DNA of 64,000 bases from Clarireedia homoeocarpa (taxonomy: Eukaryota > Ascomycota > Leotiomycetes > Helotiales > Rutstroemiaceae): the NCBI GenBank assembly GCA_001465935.1, contig LNKV01000054.1:1-64000 (forward strand). Direction: 5' to 3'. Under the pieces are notes generated by a model that was given only the letters and a program-made list of their open reading frames with translations, did not search any database and was not told where the DNA came from. The translations under genes were made by a program, and so were the position numbers. This document shows, one piece after another, positions 24,070 to 36,562 of the stretch; the stretch's first letter is position 1, and each line of letters starts with the position of its first letter.

Positions 24070-26205
24070 CACCAGGGCAGAACGAACGACTGTACTTTGC
24101 ACGGTGGTACAAGTTGCCCAGCAGAGCGGGCAGGTGAAGTTAAGGGGCTTTTCGGGATGGTAACGGAGGGTTGGAGAAGATTCAACTGCGAGAGTGTGTA
24201 CGAAGTAGAACTATGTACATACATCTCCCCACCACTGCGAATCCAACCGCAGCACCACGAACGACGAACGACGAACGACGAGCCACGAGCCACGAGCCAC
24301 GAGCCACGAACCACCACCACCCACCCACCCACCACCAGAACCAGGGGTAAATAGCCGCTAGGCAAGAGAATTAGCCGCTAGACAAGAATAGGTACTAATC
24401 CCAAATTCCACCCACCGAAAATGCGGCGGAAACAAGCGTGCCAAGGGGCATCACACCCACGTCCACACTGTCATTTTATTTTGAGAACAAAGTAGAAACA
24501 AGTACCGAATTGAAAGAATCACAGAATCACCACTCTCCAAAAGCATACTACTTATGTACAGGGGTGCTTCGCATTGCTTGAAACGGTTTAGTCACCAGAT
24601 AATTAATAAATTAATAATTAAGTGGCAGAATAATTTCACGTCATTCGATTCTTTTGCGAATCTCCAAAGTGGGAAGACGGAGAAGGAGAGATCGATGTAC
24701 GAAGCATGTATCAGGCTGAAGATATTTTCCTGTCTAATTGAGGGGTTTCGCTGATATTGCTCCTTTGAAGGACTTGTTGAGCATGTGGGTATATACGAAC
24801 GAGGGGCAGCGAAGTCCGTAGCTCGTAGCTAGACGGGCAGGCCATTCATTCCTCAGACCGACGGAGAGTGAGCGAGTAACTTTTGCTAATGGATGTTGAA
24901 GCCTGTCGCCGTGTATTTCCAGCTTGCCACCACTCTTCTTATTATTATCTCTCAATCCATTGGGAAGGAATTTATAGTTCCCACGAGGGTTCATGGTATC
25001 CAAGTTGTCGAATCAAGGTATAGTGCTTACTGTGCCCGAAAGCAAGAGCCTACCAAATTCCCAGAATCTGAAGCTTTTGCGCGCATCCTCCTCCAGCCTT
25101 GCCTTGCTGCTAGTCCCCATCGACCGCAGTTTTTTCCGTGCTGACACGATCCAAGATGCTTCGCAACTTTGTAACTTGTAGCGAGCTAACTTGGGCCTAT
25201 CAAAAAAGTACGTCTCAGCTTGCAGCAAAGTCTCATCATATGATCAATGTTCAACGACCAATAATCCCAAATACTATAGTACAATCAATCCTTTGACTGA
25301 CCGCCTCTCCCAGACACCCATCTCAAAAAGGCGATAGAAAAATGGTATCAATTGTGGGGATGGCTCATTATTTTCCCATGCCAGGCCATGCCGCGCCGAT
25401 GATCAAGCCGTCTCTTCCCGTCTCTTTTTTCCTTCTTGTCTACTTCTCACCTAGCTGCCGTATACGAACCACGACGATGGTAAGCTTGTCTTTAGAGATT
25501 CGTACCTTTCTCCAATCAAATTGTCGGTTTCAACATCTAACGGTCCCAAGGTACGTATTCAAAGACACGCAGCTTTCACTTGTGCTTAGTTCTAGTTAGG
25601 CCCCCTTTCTTTGGGATTTGCGGCTTGATGAACATCCCTATATCTGAACTTTGAAATTGAACTATCCCTCTGCATACCTAGCTACATACAGAGTACATGA
25701 AAGGGACACCAAAAAAAAACAAAAACAAAGGAAGACCGCAGCATATCGTGCATAGTGCATAGTGCATGGTGCATACGTACCCGTACAGCAGCGACATTAT
25801 GTTTGTATAGGCCCAAAATAATCGCAGCCAACACAATGTGCGGACAACCTCTATCTCTCTGCTCCTACATATTACATACAGTGCAATGCGCATTGACGAA
25901 TTAGGCGTCTGCGTTGCTAAATATGCATACGAGATATTGGCATCGAAATATCTAACTCTTCCACGTTTTGACATGGATAAAAGTCAAAACAGGAACCATT
26001 TCAGCCAGATCTACTGCTCACACACATACACACACACACAATTATCATGGAAATATTTTGCCTTTGCCGCTCAGCCCACAAACTACTGTCTGCCCCTCGC
26101 ATCGCCGTTCTCGAGCGGCTTGGAACTCTTTTTTTCGTGCCAGGTGCCTTATTCCCTTTTGGTGTGAGCGGGCAAGGACGTTTTCCGTTTGGTAACCGTG
26201 TTTGA

Positions 26206-26311
26206 ATGATGATGATGATTGATTGATGATGATGATGATATGATGATGATGATGATAATGATGATGATGATGATAATGATGATGATGATGATAATGATGA
26301 TGATAATGATA
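26206..26311 (+). repeat. (TGA)n trinucleotide tract with TAA and TTGA interruptions
   Basis: About 106 bp of ATG/TGA triplets with regular GATAATGAT interruptions. Confidence 0.9.
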
Positions 26312-27041
26312 TGCTGACTGATAGCACCGCGGTCCAAATATTGGAATTGCTTTTGATGAATGCATCACGTTCATCCTAATTATTATGACTTAGAAATCTA
26401 TGCGAGCCGTATCAACTAGATCCTCCCAAGTCCGTACGTAGTACGAAACCAAGAGAGACATGAAAGGCTTTACGATTGGCTCAGCCTCCGAAAGCACGCT
26501 GGCCATGATCACGACTTGCCCCGAGCGACTTCGATCGTTCGGGTTCGATGTGTGGTGCATGTGCCTGCCTGTCTGTGCCTGTCCCAGCCAGTCAGTAAGT
26601 ATCATGTCAGTCCAAACATGCCAAGTAAAGTCTCAATTTCACACTTCTTTTCCCCCTAGCAATGGCTCATGAAATGATTCCATCGACTTTTCAGCCGCGC
26701 ATCAACACATCCGATATCTTTAAACCCGGCTAAGCTCCGGATTCAAGTGCAAAAGCAAATAAATACTTTTCCAAAGACTTCCATTTTGGGGAGCCGACGG
26801 TGGCCCCCTTTTCGGGTCGAGGAGGCGCCGCAAAGCATGGGTGGACACTGGACACTGGCCACTGGACATCTATCGCTCTTTGAGCGCAGGTAGATTGATT
26901 TTCATTCAAACGCGGATAGATATTCAAACGCAGATAGATTGATTTTCATTCCAATTTAATACCGAAAATATCCGACTGACTGACTGGCTGCCTGTCCGTC
27001 CGTTCTGTTTGTCGTACCCCTTGCCTTGTTCCAATCATCCT

Positions 27042-27082
27042 GTACGAAAGGTACGAAAGTACGAAAGTACGAAAGGTACGAC
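27042..27082 (+). repeat. Tandem GTACGAAAG motif, four copies
   Basis: GTACGAA occurs at 27042, 27051, 27059 and 27067 and is followed by GTACGAC. The same heptamer is scattered elsewhere in this desert. Confidence 0.85.
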
Positions 27083-27340
27083 AGTCCCCACTCCTCCCAA
27101 TGCTGATACAAGGCTGAAGCTTCGTCGCATATTGTATTACTCGCTTGCGGGTGCGCGTGGTGGCATTTCACTCAATTCCCATTTTAAACGGGTCGCCCGG
27201 TGATTGTGTTGCGTCTGTCGCGCCTTTTTGCAAAAATCCCCTTTAGTTACTTACTACTTACTTACTACTTGCTTGCCTGCTTGACCTTGCATGTATTGCG
27301 GTTGATTAGATTTGTCCTCGGCCAGCCGACTCTACACGTA

Positions 27341-27363
27341 CAAAGTACGTGCTTCGTACTTTG
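27341..27363. repeat. Short perfect inverted repeat with 9-bp arms
   Basis: CAAAGTACG (27341-27349) and CGTACTTTG (27355-27363) are exact reverse complements around a 5-bp spacer. The arms contain the TACG core of the recurrent motif described for this region. Confidence 0.85.
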
Positions 27364-28092
27364 GTCGCAAAACAATGCCGCAGCTCGGGGTTTAATTGCA
27401 CTCCGCTTTAAGGGAGATCGATTCGGTACTCGTATGTACGTACGGAGTTGTAGTACATTGTTGGCGATGCAACCTCACCTCCACTCTCCTGCATCTATCC
27501 ATCCCTTTCCTTCATCTTCATTCGTCTCAACCGCAAATTTCGATTGCCGAGGACGCAGGTTCCATGATCTCTGTTTCGTCGATTGTGGCCTCTTGGTCAT
27601 GAAATTCATGGTTCGGCAGAGTCGGAGAAGGAGGAGGACCCTTTGCTGTTCCATGCTGTGTGACGGATCATCTGATCGGACCTGACCTGATCTGTTCTAT
27701 TCTGCTCTGTTTCTGCCCAGTTGAAGAGTATCATTGCCCAGCCCATAGCTGCGCATGCCTGTCGTATCTGCCGTATCTGCCGTATCTGCCCTGTCTGCCA
27801 TGTCTGCCATATACTTGCATCGTAGTAATAATTGCACCGAAATATCCCGATATACCATTCATCCATCCACCTATCCACCTATCCACCCATCCATCCATCC
27901 CCTACCTTATCCGCTCTCTCATTGCGGAGAAAATGTCATTTCATCTCTCATGCATCCATCATGATATCACGACTATCGCAAAGGTGGCGTCGATTCTTCC
28001 TAAGCCCAATTCTCCCCATGTCTTCTTTCTCAAAAGATGTCTCTCATGTGACATGTACCTGCATAAGCTCCATGCAAGTTACCTTGGGAGAG

Positions 28093-28093
<1 letters not shown>

Positions 28094-28132
<39 letters not shown>

Positions 28133-28139
28133 CTCTCCC
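28094..28139 (+). repeat. 46-nt poly-C tract
   Basis: An uninterrupted run of 46 C, then CT-rich sequence. The recorded length may be inexact, because such runs are hard to sequence. Confidence 0.9.
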
Positions 28140-28408
28140 CATGCCAACCCATACAATCAATCATCAGGAACAACCGCAGCTTCGTAAAAAAAAAAGAAAG
28201 GAAAAAAGAGTTTGTAACCCATTCTGTGGAGACTCGATCCTGCCCGTCCGTGTGGAGTTGATGATAATGAACTACGGCAGAGATTTACGTTACGAGATCA
28301 GAATGAGTTAACCCTGCACTTTGCAAGACTTTTGTATTTTACAGAATGGAGAATGGAGTCGACCTTTTTCTAAGCCACGTTCACACCCACCGGCGCCAAC
28401 CTTATCCC

Positions 28409-28438
28409 ACCTCACCTCACCTCACCTCACCTCACCTC
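28409..28438 (+). repeat. (CACCT)n pentanucleotide repeat, about six copies
   Basis: Perfect head-to-tail 5-bp units. Confidence 0.9.
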
Positions 28439-29390
28439 GTCCAAACTCATTTGATGCGATGAGTCAAGGAAAAGTAAACGAACGCCCTGTTTCCAGCCTC
28501 CAGAAAAGTTTACTTGGACACAACCCACGCAGGGTACCGAGGTATGGCGAGGTATGGGTATGGTATGGTATGGTGAGGTATGGATATGGTATGGTATGGT
28601 GGTATGGGTATTATGAATATGGTATGGTATGAGTATGTCCACCAAGCTCTGCCGCACTTACCTCACCACGCGCTCACCTCTCAACAAGCCAAGTAACTCT
28701 ATCTACCGAAAAGCCCGAGAAACTTTTGCCTTTCTTCTGCCAACTAGCCAACCAACCAACCGACCAACTAACCAGCCAGCCAGCCAACCAACCAACCTAC
28801 CCGACACACCCAGCAGCTTGGACAAAGGCCAAAGTTACCCAAATGCCGAGCCAAACGCACCCCATACCCGCCAAAGCCAACGCAAAAAGCAAAAAAAAAG
28901 AAAAGAAAAAAGACCCAAGAAGTCGAGTCTCGAACTCTAATGACGTTTGGGAAGCCCGACGCCCGCCAATTAACGCATGTGTTGTACGAAGTAGTAGTTT
29001 GGCAGCCAAACATTATACCCAGCCAGTCAGCTAGTTGGCTAGTTAGTTGGCTGCTAAGTGAGCGCACGGGAAAAGAATGAGCTTAGATAGAGTTTTCGCC
29101 CTCTCTGCTGGAATCCGGGGTTGTTCAGTGATGCATACAGTGAACTTGCACTACCTTACTTACGCTTCTTCCTCACCGTGTTTGGTCGGGTCGTTTTGTT
29201 TCATTCCTTGGTTCTCGGTTCAATCGAGTTGGTTGGGTTACTTTACTGCTGCCTCAAGCGAGACTTTTCGGGATTCAACAAAAGAATACAAGAAAAAAAT
29301 GAATCATTTCGGCTTTTGTTTACATGCTTCTATGTACTGTAACTGTATGTATGTAAATTGTAATTGTAATTTGCCTTTGATCGCACCTAC

Positions 29391-29420
29391 CGGTCCTGTC
29401 CTGTCCTGTCCTGTCCTGTT
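29391..29420 (+). repeat. (CCTGT)n pentanucleotide repeat, about five copies
   Basis: Perfect pentanucleotide units, ending in a CTGTT variant. Confidence 0.85.
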
Positions 29421-29665
29421 CTGAGTGAGCCCCTAAAGTCTCGCTTTGCTTTCCTCAGCTCCAGGTCACGGACGTTTCCCCAAATCGAAAGGGAAAAGGG
29501 AAAGGGAAATGAAATGAGATGTATAACGTCCTGCAACTGCGAGATAACACAAGCAAGCAAGCAGAGAAGTAGCAGTAGCGTAGCAGCAAACCAATCGTAT
29601 GCAATGCATATGCACTGATTGCAGTGCAGCTAATCAAACCCGCATTCGCAACGGCCGTGGGTTTC

Positions 29666-29704
29666 TTCTGCTTCTGCTTCTGCTTCTGCTTCTGCTTCTG
29701 CTTC
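29666..29704 (+). repeat. (CTTCTG)n hexanucleotide repeat
   Basis: About six perfect copies. Confidence 0.9.
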
Positions 29705-31314
29705 ACCGCTCCCTTCTTTCCCTTCCTTCCTTCCCTTCACATTTACTTTGTCGTTATCAGTCAATCAATCAGTCAATCAATCAGTTAAATCATCTTCAAA
29801 CACACCCCCTCCACTCATAGAACAGTTCCAGAATATGGCGACAACCGAACAAAGAAAAAAGTGGGAAAAGGGAACCAAATCAGGATCTACTTGCGATTTC
29901 TGTGCTGTAAGGAGCCGCCTGTTAGATGATAAATGGATGGATGAGATGATGATCCACTGTACTCTTACGTCCCCCACTCGCCCACCACCCAGCTGTACAA
30001 GCACTGTACCTGCAGCAGCGCCGTCGCCGCTGCCGCCACCGATCAAGGGAAAAAGGAGAGGCGGGTAAGGTACGGAAGATAGATCGACCTTCTCAAAACG
30101 TGATTTGATGCAGCTGCAATGCTCATGCCATGCCATGCGATGCAATGCAATGCACGTGTGTACACATATATAGGTACATTTTCATTTTACTGTGTGCAGC
30201 AGAGAGATGAAATTCCAGCACCGATCAAACGCTTTCTGAAACCACGTCTCAGCTATTTTTTCTCTGTCCCTTTCGTCCTGTGTAGTGTAGTTGTACGAAG
30301 TAGTGTATGCAAGTATCGTAAGTTATCAGATCAGTCCGTTGTCACGCAAAGCAGTTTCTTCTATCGTCTTCTTCTTGTTCATCCCAACTGCTGCACTGTT
30401 GCTGTCATGTACTGTCATATACTGTACTGTAATGAACCATTCATGCGCGCACGCAACACAGCACAAACACAACACCCCAACGCTGTGCGCACGGGCACGG
30501 GCACGACGACACGATTTGTCTATCTTGTCTGTACAGTACAGGAGCCAGTACCGGTGTACTGATTTCTCCTTTGGGGCAACAGGATTAAAGGGGGGTCGCG
30601 AGATATTACCAGTTTAGCATGACACACAGAAAGCAAGATATGATATCAGGAAATCAAACCAGAAAGAAAAAAAAAAGACCCTTGACTCCACTCTCCAAAG
30701 CAAGCAAGCAAGCAAGGTACAAACGGCATCGAGCTGTGGCAAATGAGTAGGGAGGAGGAAACGCTCCATATTAACTCTACCATACTTGGACTTTGTGCGT
30801 CCCCTGTCTGGAGGCAATTCGATCGGAAAGCTTGGGCGTTCAAGCAGAAAAGCTGGCGCTTGACGAGAAGCGAAATTTTGCCATGTAACCTCAACGATCA
30901 GCAAAGTGTGGAGAGGGAAAAGGCTTGTGCAATTTGTAATTTTAATTTTTGGCACCTGCTGGTGTAGTGGTGTGGTGGCGTGGCTGGCTGTGCGCTTTTT
31001 GGTTTTTTTTATTTTTTTTTTCTTTTTTCTTTTTTCTTTCTTTTTTCGCTTGTCCTCAGACAGGGGCAGGGAAGGAGAGAGAGGTGGTGTGGTTGTGGGG
31101 AAAGGAGAGGAGAAAGAATTAAGGGTATTCCAAATTTCCTTCTAGAAGATTAGGAGGATGAACGACGGACGGGGTTAATGGGTGGATGCGGATGCATGCA
31201 TAAAACTTGAGAGATGAGAAAAAAGATGAAATGAAAATGATATTCCCCTTAAGCTACCAAGTTATTCCCCTTAAACTACCGAGTTATTCCCCCTAAGTTA
31301 CCAAGTTTCCTACC

Positions 31315-31317
<3 letters not shown>

Positions 31318-31350
<33 letters not shown>

Positions 31351-31358
31351 CGCCTGTG
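31318..31358 (+). repeat. (CTGTGC)n hexanucleotide repeat
   Basis: About six copies with one GCGCCTG variant. Confidence 0.85.
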
Positions 31359-32386
31359 CCCTGTTTTGCATCGGGTTTGACCTTGATCCATAGAACGTTC
31401 AGGGCTGAAAAAGAAAGGAAATCAAGCATGATGATGGAATTCCTGAAAGGATCATGCTATTTTGGTCGGTTTGATCGGTTTGATCGGTATTGCCTTGGTT
31501 CGGTATTGGTATCAGACCAGAAGGAAGGAAAAAAGAAAGGATCATTTGCTTCTAGAAGGACTAGGATGTGTTGGGGAGACTGGGGTAGAACGCTGGATGC
31601 TTTGGGAATGGTAAAGTAGTGAGCATGCGATATATCACTTCTGACTGAGTACGGTACCTGATTTCAGGGCTGAGAATTACACGAGACGCCACCGCACACC
31701 GACCTCGCTGTCTTGCTGTTCCTGATCTGGGTAGTCCACCTCAGCAGATAGATAGACAGACAGGACAGGCCTGCCCAGCTGCGAGGCTGCGCCTACTCTT
31801 TCGGATATCGGTTTTCGGTAGGTCGTCGTCAAGATAGAGCTCGCTTTCTGCTTCAGGTCGCCGAGTAACGGCCTTTTTGCTGGTTAGTTGGCTAGCTAGC
31901 TAGCTAGCTAGAGCTGATCACCAGATTCAGAGGCACGCGACACGACGAATCCGACCGGCTCTCGCTCGACTCTCGCACTATACGAAGTACATAGCCTTCT
32001 TTTTGAAGGGCCCTGGCCCGCTCTGATGACTCTCCCTCTCCCCCTCGCTTCGTCTTCGCTTCGCCTCCTCCGTTCCTTTCTTCCATCCTTTCCTCTGTGA
32101 CCAAACACACTGGACCCAGAGAACATAACCCAACCTACCAGCTAAATCCCAAGCTTTCTTCCAAGGCATTCCCTTGCACAAGTACACTCACCGCTCTCAC
32201 CGGTCAGATGTCTCTCTCTCTCCCCCAGAATGCAGAACCATGAACACGAAAATTCTTTCTCACCGTGGTGGAGAAAGAGAGCAATTTTCATGGGACCCTA
32301 AAAAAAATTTCCCTCCGTTCAGTCCAGTTCCCAGTCACACAATACGTAAGTAAACGAGTGATCGGCGACTAGAAGCCTCTTCATCT

Positions 32387-32388
<2 letters not shown>

Positions 32389-32426
<38 letters not shown>
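32389..32426 (+). repeat. 38-nt poly-T tract
   Basis: An uninterrupted run of 38 T, preceded by CTTC-rich sequence. Confidence 0.9.
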
Positions 32427-34748
32427 CGAAAGTTCGAAAGAAAATCTGTCAACTTCTATCTCCACGTGGCGGCGACGGGGGTAATGCTTGTTTTTCTCCC
32501 GTTGCATCTTTTCGGTGAGCAGGAAACCAATTTCTTGGGAACGTAGTTTGTTCGGAAATCTTCTAACGCCGGTGTGTGTTTAGGTTTCAATTTTTTTGGT
32601 GGATTATCTTTTTTGCTGGGATTTATTGGGATTTTCGATAGCGTGGGAATGGCTGCTTGTACCAACTTCTGGTTTTGTTTGCCCAGTTACCAGTCACTAG
32701 CTAGAAGACGTTTCTCGTTCCTTCTTTCGTGCCTGGATGCGTGGGTCGTCAAGTCGGGCGACGTTGATGCGTAGCTGATGTTGATGCAGACACTGGGAAA
32801 GAATTTCCGCGGTGATGTCACTTCACGAACGATTTCTTTTCCATTTCCATTTCTATCATGTCACATCACATCACATCACATCACATCACGAAGAAAGGAG
32901 AAAAGTCAATATCCGAGCCACTGTAGGATGGTGACTAAGTCAGGTGCGGCCTGTTGACATTCTCTTGGCTTTCGTACTTGCGTTGACTATTCAGATGGGT
33001 TTTAACCTTAAGCATACAGACACATGGGACTTGCAAGGTGTGGTAAATGTACGTAAAATCGTATTATATGGTGTAGCTGTACAGTCACGGATTGTAGAAA
33101 GTAGGTAGATACTGAATTGGACAGGCATAAGTTAGTAATATTGAAGATGAACTATCATTTTCCAATATCATGAGCTAGTGAAGTTGGTGGCTGTCTTGGT
33201 GGCTGTCTTGGTGGCTGTCTTGGACTCTTGGTGGCTGTCCTTGATGTTTACTATTGTATATTGTATATTGTACCTAGCTAGTTTCTGGTCTTGTTGGTGC
33301 TGACGTTGGTGTGGTGTGGTCCGGTTTCTCTTTTGGAATCCCGAAAAAAAAAATTCATCCCAGTCCGTCCGTATTATCAAGCTGGCTCGGACTTACTATT
33401 CAAAGCCGAAACGGATCAATTGACTTTTCCGCATCCCCGACGCGTAATACCTTATACGTATGATCCGGATCGCATTGGGCATCGAATCCTTCATACCTTC
33501 CCTGCAGAATACGCGCAAAGATGGATGAATGCGCTCCACGTATCTTCCTGGCTGGCTAGCCACGACGTATAACAAGCGCCAACTATCACCACCATCTAGA
33601 AATCCCGATCCGGGCTTGAAGGATGGAGGATGGAGGATTCCCGTCTACCCGGTCCGAACAAAATATGTTTGCCTATATACTTGCGTATATGCATGTATGT
33701 ATCCAAGGCATAACAAATAAATACATGGTGAGACATGATGAGTGAGATTTGATGGATGGTGAGGCTGAAGCTATGTTTGGATTGATAGATATGCGAGGCT
33801 GAGATTGGGTGAAACTGGCTTTGAGACTTGAGGCTGGATAGGATTTTGTTTTGTTTTGCTTTGTTTTGCTTTGCTTTGCTTTGCTTGCGTTATTTACTTA
33901 TTCGTTCGTTTATTGACTTTTCTCGTGTTTTGGGGGAAGGCTTGCGATTTGATATACGTATACGGAGCGCTATGGGATGACACGAGATGTATACGTTGAT
34001 ACGAGGAAGTTTCTATGTATCAATGGAAGCATACGTGGGATTATGCTGTCCTTCCCTCCTTGCCTTACTTTACCAACCAACTTTTCTACTTCCATTCTTT
34101 CTTACTTTCTCTCTGTCTCTCCTCACACCTTCACCTCAAACAGTCATCCAGCCAAGCCCTTCTTCCAATTCTCAGGTCCGGCATCCGCCTCAGCACTCAT
34201 TTCTCATCCACTCATATCTAAAACCCTAAAGCAAAAGGTTGCTTGGCCCTGCGCATATCCAACACTTCAATCTATTTTTTCCAACCGCAATACTCCGCGC
34301 AGTCTGAAGTATTAAGGAAACTATGTGTATATCCGGCCCAAGCAAGTAACTGATAAGCCGGTTAATATACTTGGGTATGCAGATAGGATCTTGGAATCAT
34401 GGGATATGTTGTCACTGTGCAGATTGCTCTTGTTGGGGCTGGATGTTGGTACGGAGAGGAGACGATTATGATGCAGTGCAGTGCAGTGAGACTTGTAAGA
34501 TGTCAATGAATCAATGAGTATGTGCAGAGAGATAAGTTTAGGTATGCAGGCTATCAATAAATGATGGCATTTGGGGAAATCGTACATTCGGATACTTGAT
34601 ATTGTGCAGTAACCACACATATACATGAGTGCGAACGAACTCTTTCCAAGCAAATTCAAACAACAGATCAAGTTCCCCAATCTTTCCACACTTGGAAATC
34701 AAAATCAGAAATTAGACTGCCACATCCCTTCTATCTAGCCCATCAACC

Positions 34749-35306
34749 ATGCGTCTCCTCACTCTCCTTTTCTCCTCCGCCGCACTCATCTTACCCCGTG
34801 AGTTTTCCCCCCTGCCCCCCCCCTTCTTCAACACCCCATCACGACCCACCCACCAAACAAACGAATAAACTCTAATACAACCTCTCTACTGCTGCCGCAG
34901 TATCCAGCGCATGCTAATTCACCGTTCATTCCACCACCGTAGGTGATTTCAGAGCATCAGCATTCAGAACCTAAAGGTATGTATGTGTTTATTTACTTTA
35001 CAAATCTCTGTATCTATCTATCTATCTATCTATTCCCATCCTAACCCACCGACGTTCTCCTTCCCTCAGCAATCCGACCTTGTTCCTCCACTACCCTGCT
35101 CCTCTCCCCTACAAATCTCTCATCCGCTCATGTCCCTTCAATACCCCCACTAACAAAAAGCAGACCGCAACCATGCCCGGGAAACCATACCCGGCATATC
35201 CGGCAGCTGTTCCATCTCGGGCGATCTTGCGGACGGCTGTATTGTCACCATCAGGACGAATGTTGGCTGTGGGAACTTGACTTTTACCAGGTTTGGGACT
35301 GATTGA
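34749..35306 (+). CDS. Candidate small secreted protein, three exons
   Basis: Proposed exons are 34749-34797, 34953-34976 and 35164-35306, giving 71 aa. The start context CATCAACC-ATG is strong. The first exon encodes a short signal-peptide-like hydrophobic segment (MRLLTLLFSSAALILP), followed by a GTGAGT donor. A GTATGT donor closes the second exon, and the last intron ends in a CACTAAC branch site and AAAAGCAG acceptor. The mature part has three cysteines and a beta-strand-like pattern (GSCSISGDLADGCIVTIRT). Exon phases agree. An alternative acceptor at about 35069 (TTCCCTCAG) opens a different, Cys/His-rich C-terminus, so the model is uncertain. I recognise no family. It lies alone at the edge of the gene desert, a setting common for fungal secreted effectors, but that role is only a guess. 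Confidence 0.4.
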
Positions 35307-36473
35307 TTGATTGGTCGGATGAAGTAGAGTCGATGTCCGCAATTGCGGTCATGGCCACGGATGGGGGAAGATTCCGAACCAGAGAGGAGACGAATACGAT
35401 GCGGTGCGGTGCGGTTTGTACGGGTTATTTGGTATGTCCGTTCGTGTGTAGAGTACGTATGAACCCAGATGCAAGGATGCAGAGGGGGACGAGGTAGCTG
35501 CACCCAATCCGAATTTAGATTCATTCAACACACTTTAAAGAAACTCAATTCATTATATCTCTCATGCACCGCGAAAACCTACATCTTCAAAAATACATTC
35601 CAGGCAATCCGAAAATAAAAAAAATCATTATTGTTGTTATTGTTATTATTATTATTATTATTTTCTACATTTCTACATTTCTATTTTTCGATTATACTAC
35701 AGAAAAATACACAAAACTCTAAATCCCTGCTACAGTACCAACAATGGTAGTACAAAAAGTATAAATAAAACCCACCAAACCTAAACGTCCAAATTAGGAT
35801 ACATATGCGATGCATTCCTGGCGCTTGCCATATCCTGTGCACGCAAGCCAGCGGTGTTTCAATAACAAGCTGTTTTTATCATCCACGATCTATTCATAAA
35901 CCCGTTTCAAAAACAAAAACAAAATTGCTATTTTGGACGAACGAATGAAAAACAACTCGTTCCCGCATAGAACTATTTCATCTCGATCGGATTTTTCTGG
36001 TTCTTTCATGGATAATGAATTTGGGATACGAGTATCTTCTTTGGTATGCGGGGTCCATGCAATGCATGCATGCAAGATATGCTCACTCATATCCCTTCCC
36101 AAGAACCCCCAAGCAAGAAAGGGAAACAGGAAAAAGAAAGCAAATGATCTTCAATCCCTGCAGCACGAGCTCATGCACACATCATTCAAGAAATGACACC
36201 CGTCACTGAGTGGTGACGGCTTTTCCCCTATCGCAGCCAGTGCCAATGGAGTCCGGCCCATCAGTGACATCCCTCCTAAGCTACCGTTCATCTCCACCCG
36301 GGGAAGTGAAGACGAAACAAGACCAATGACAATGATAAATAAAATCAACCTTCCAATGAACGCTCGTAGTCGGGCTTTCCAACTCACAGACGTTTTACAA
36401 AATAATCCCCGCGCTGGGCATTACAGATAGATAACTAGACCCATGTGAGTGCCGTCTGTTCACAGAAATAGAA

Positions 36474-36562
<89 letters not shown>

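Larger units (their letters stand above)
19088..34748. other. 15.7-kb gene desert rich in simple repeats
   Basis: No gene could be supported in this stretch. All open frames are short, overlapping on both strands, or low-complexity translations of simple repeats. It contains many tandem tracts of 2-10 bp units. The main ones are listed as separate features. Others are (TATGG)-like repeats at about 28545-28630, AACC/GCCA-like repeats at 28745-28800, (GCTA)n at about 31890-31910 and (TCACA)n at about 32860-32888. GC content looks similar to the rest of the window rather than strongly AT-rich, so this is not an obvious RIP-mutated island. Confidence 0.7.

Noticed and set aside
26206..26311. CRISPR-like regular spacing in the TGA tract and other tandem repeats
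   Set aside because: They are simple microsatellites without unique spacers, and the genome is eukaryotic.
27660..28187. 175-codon open frame, plus strand
   Set aside because: Part of its length is the C46 tract read as poly-proline, and the rest is translated microsatellite.
29835..29910. Possible start of a Zn2Cys6 transcription factor (MATTEQRKKWEKGTKSG then STCDFCA before a GTAAGG donor)
   Set aside because: No downstream exon with the remaining four cysteines and basic residues could be found within about 1 kb.
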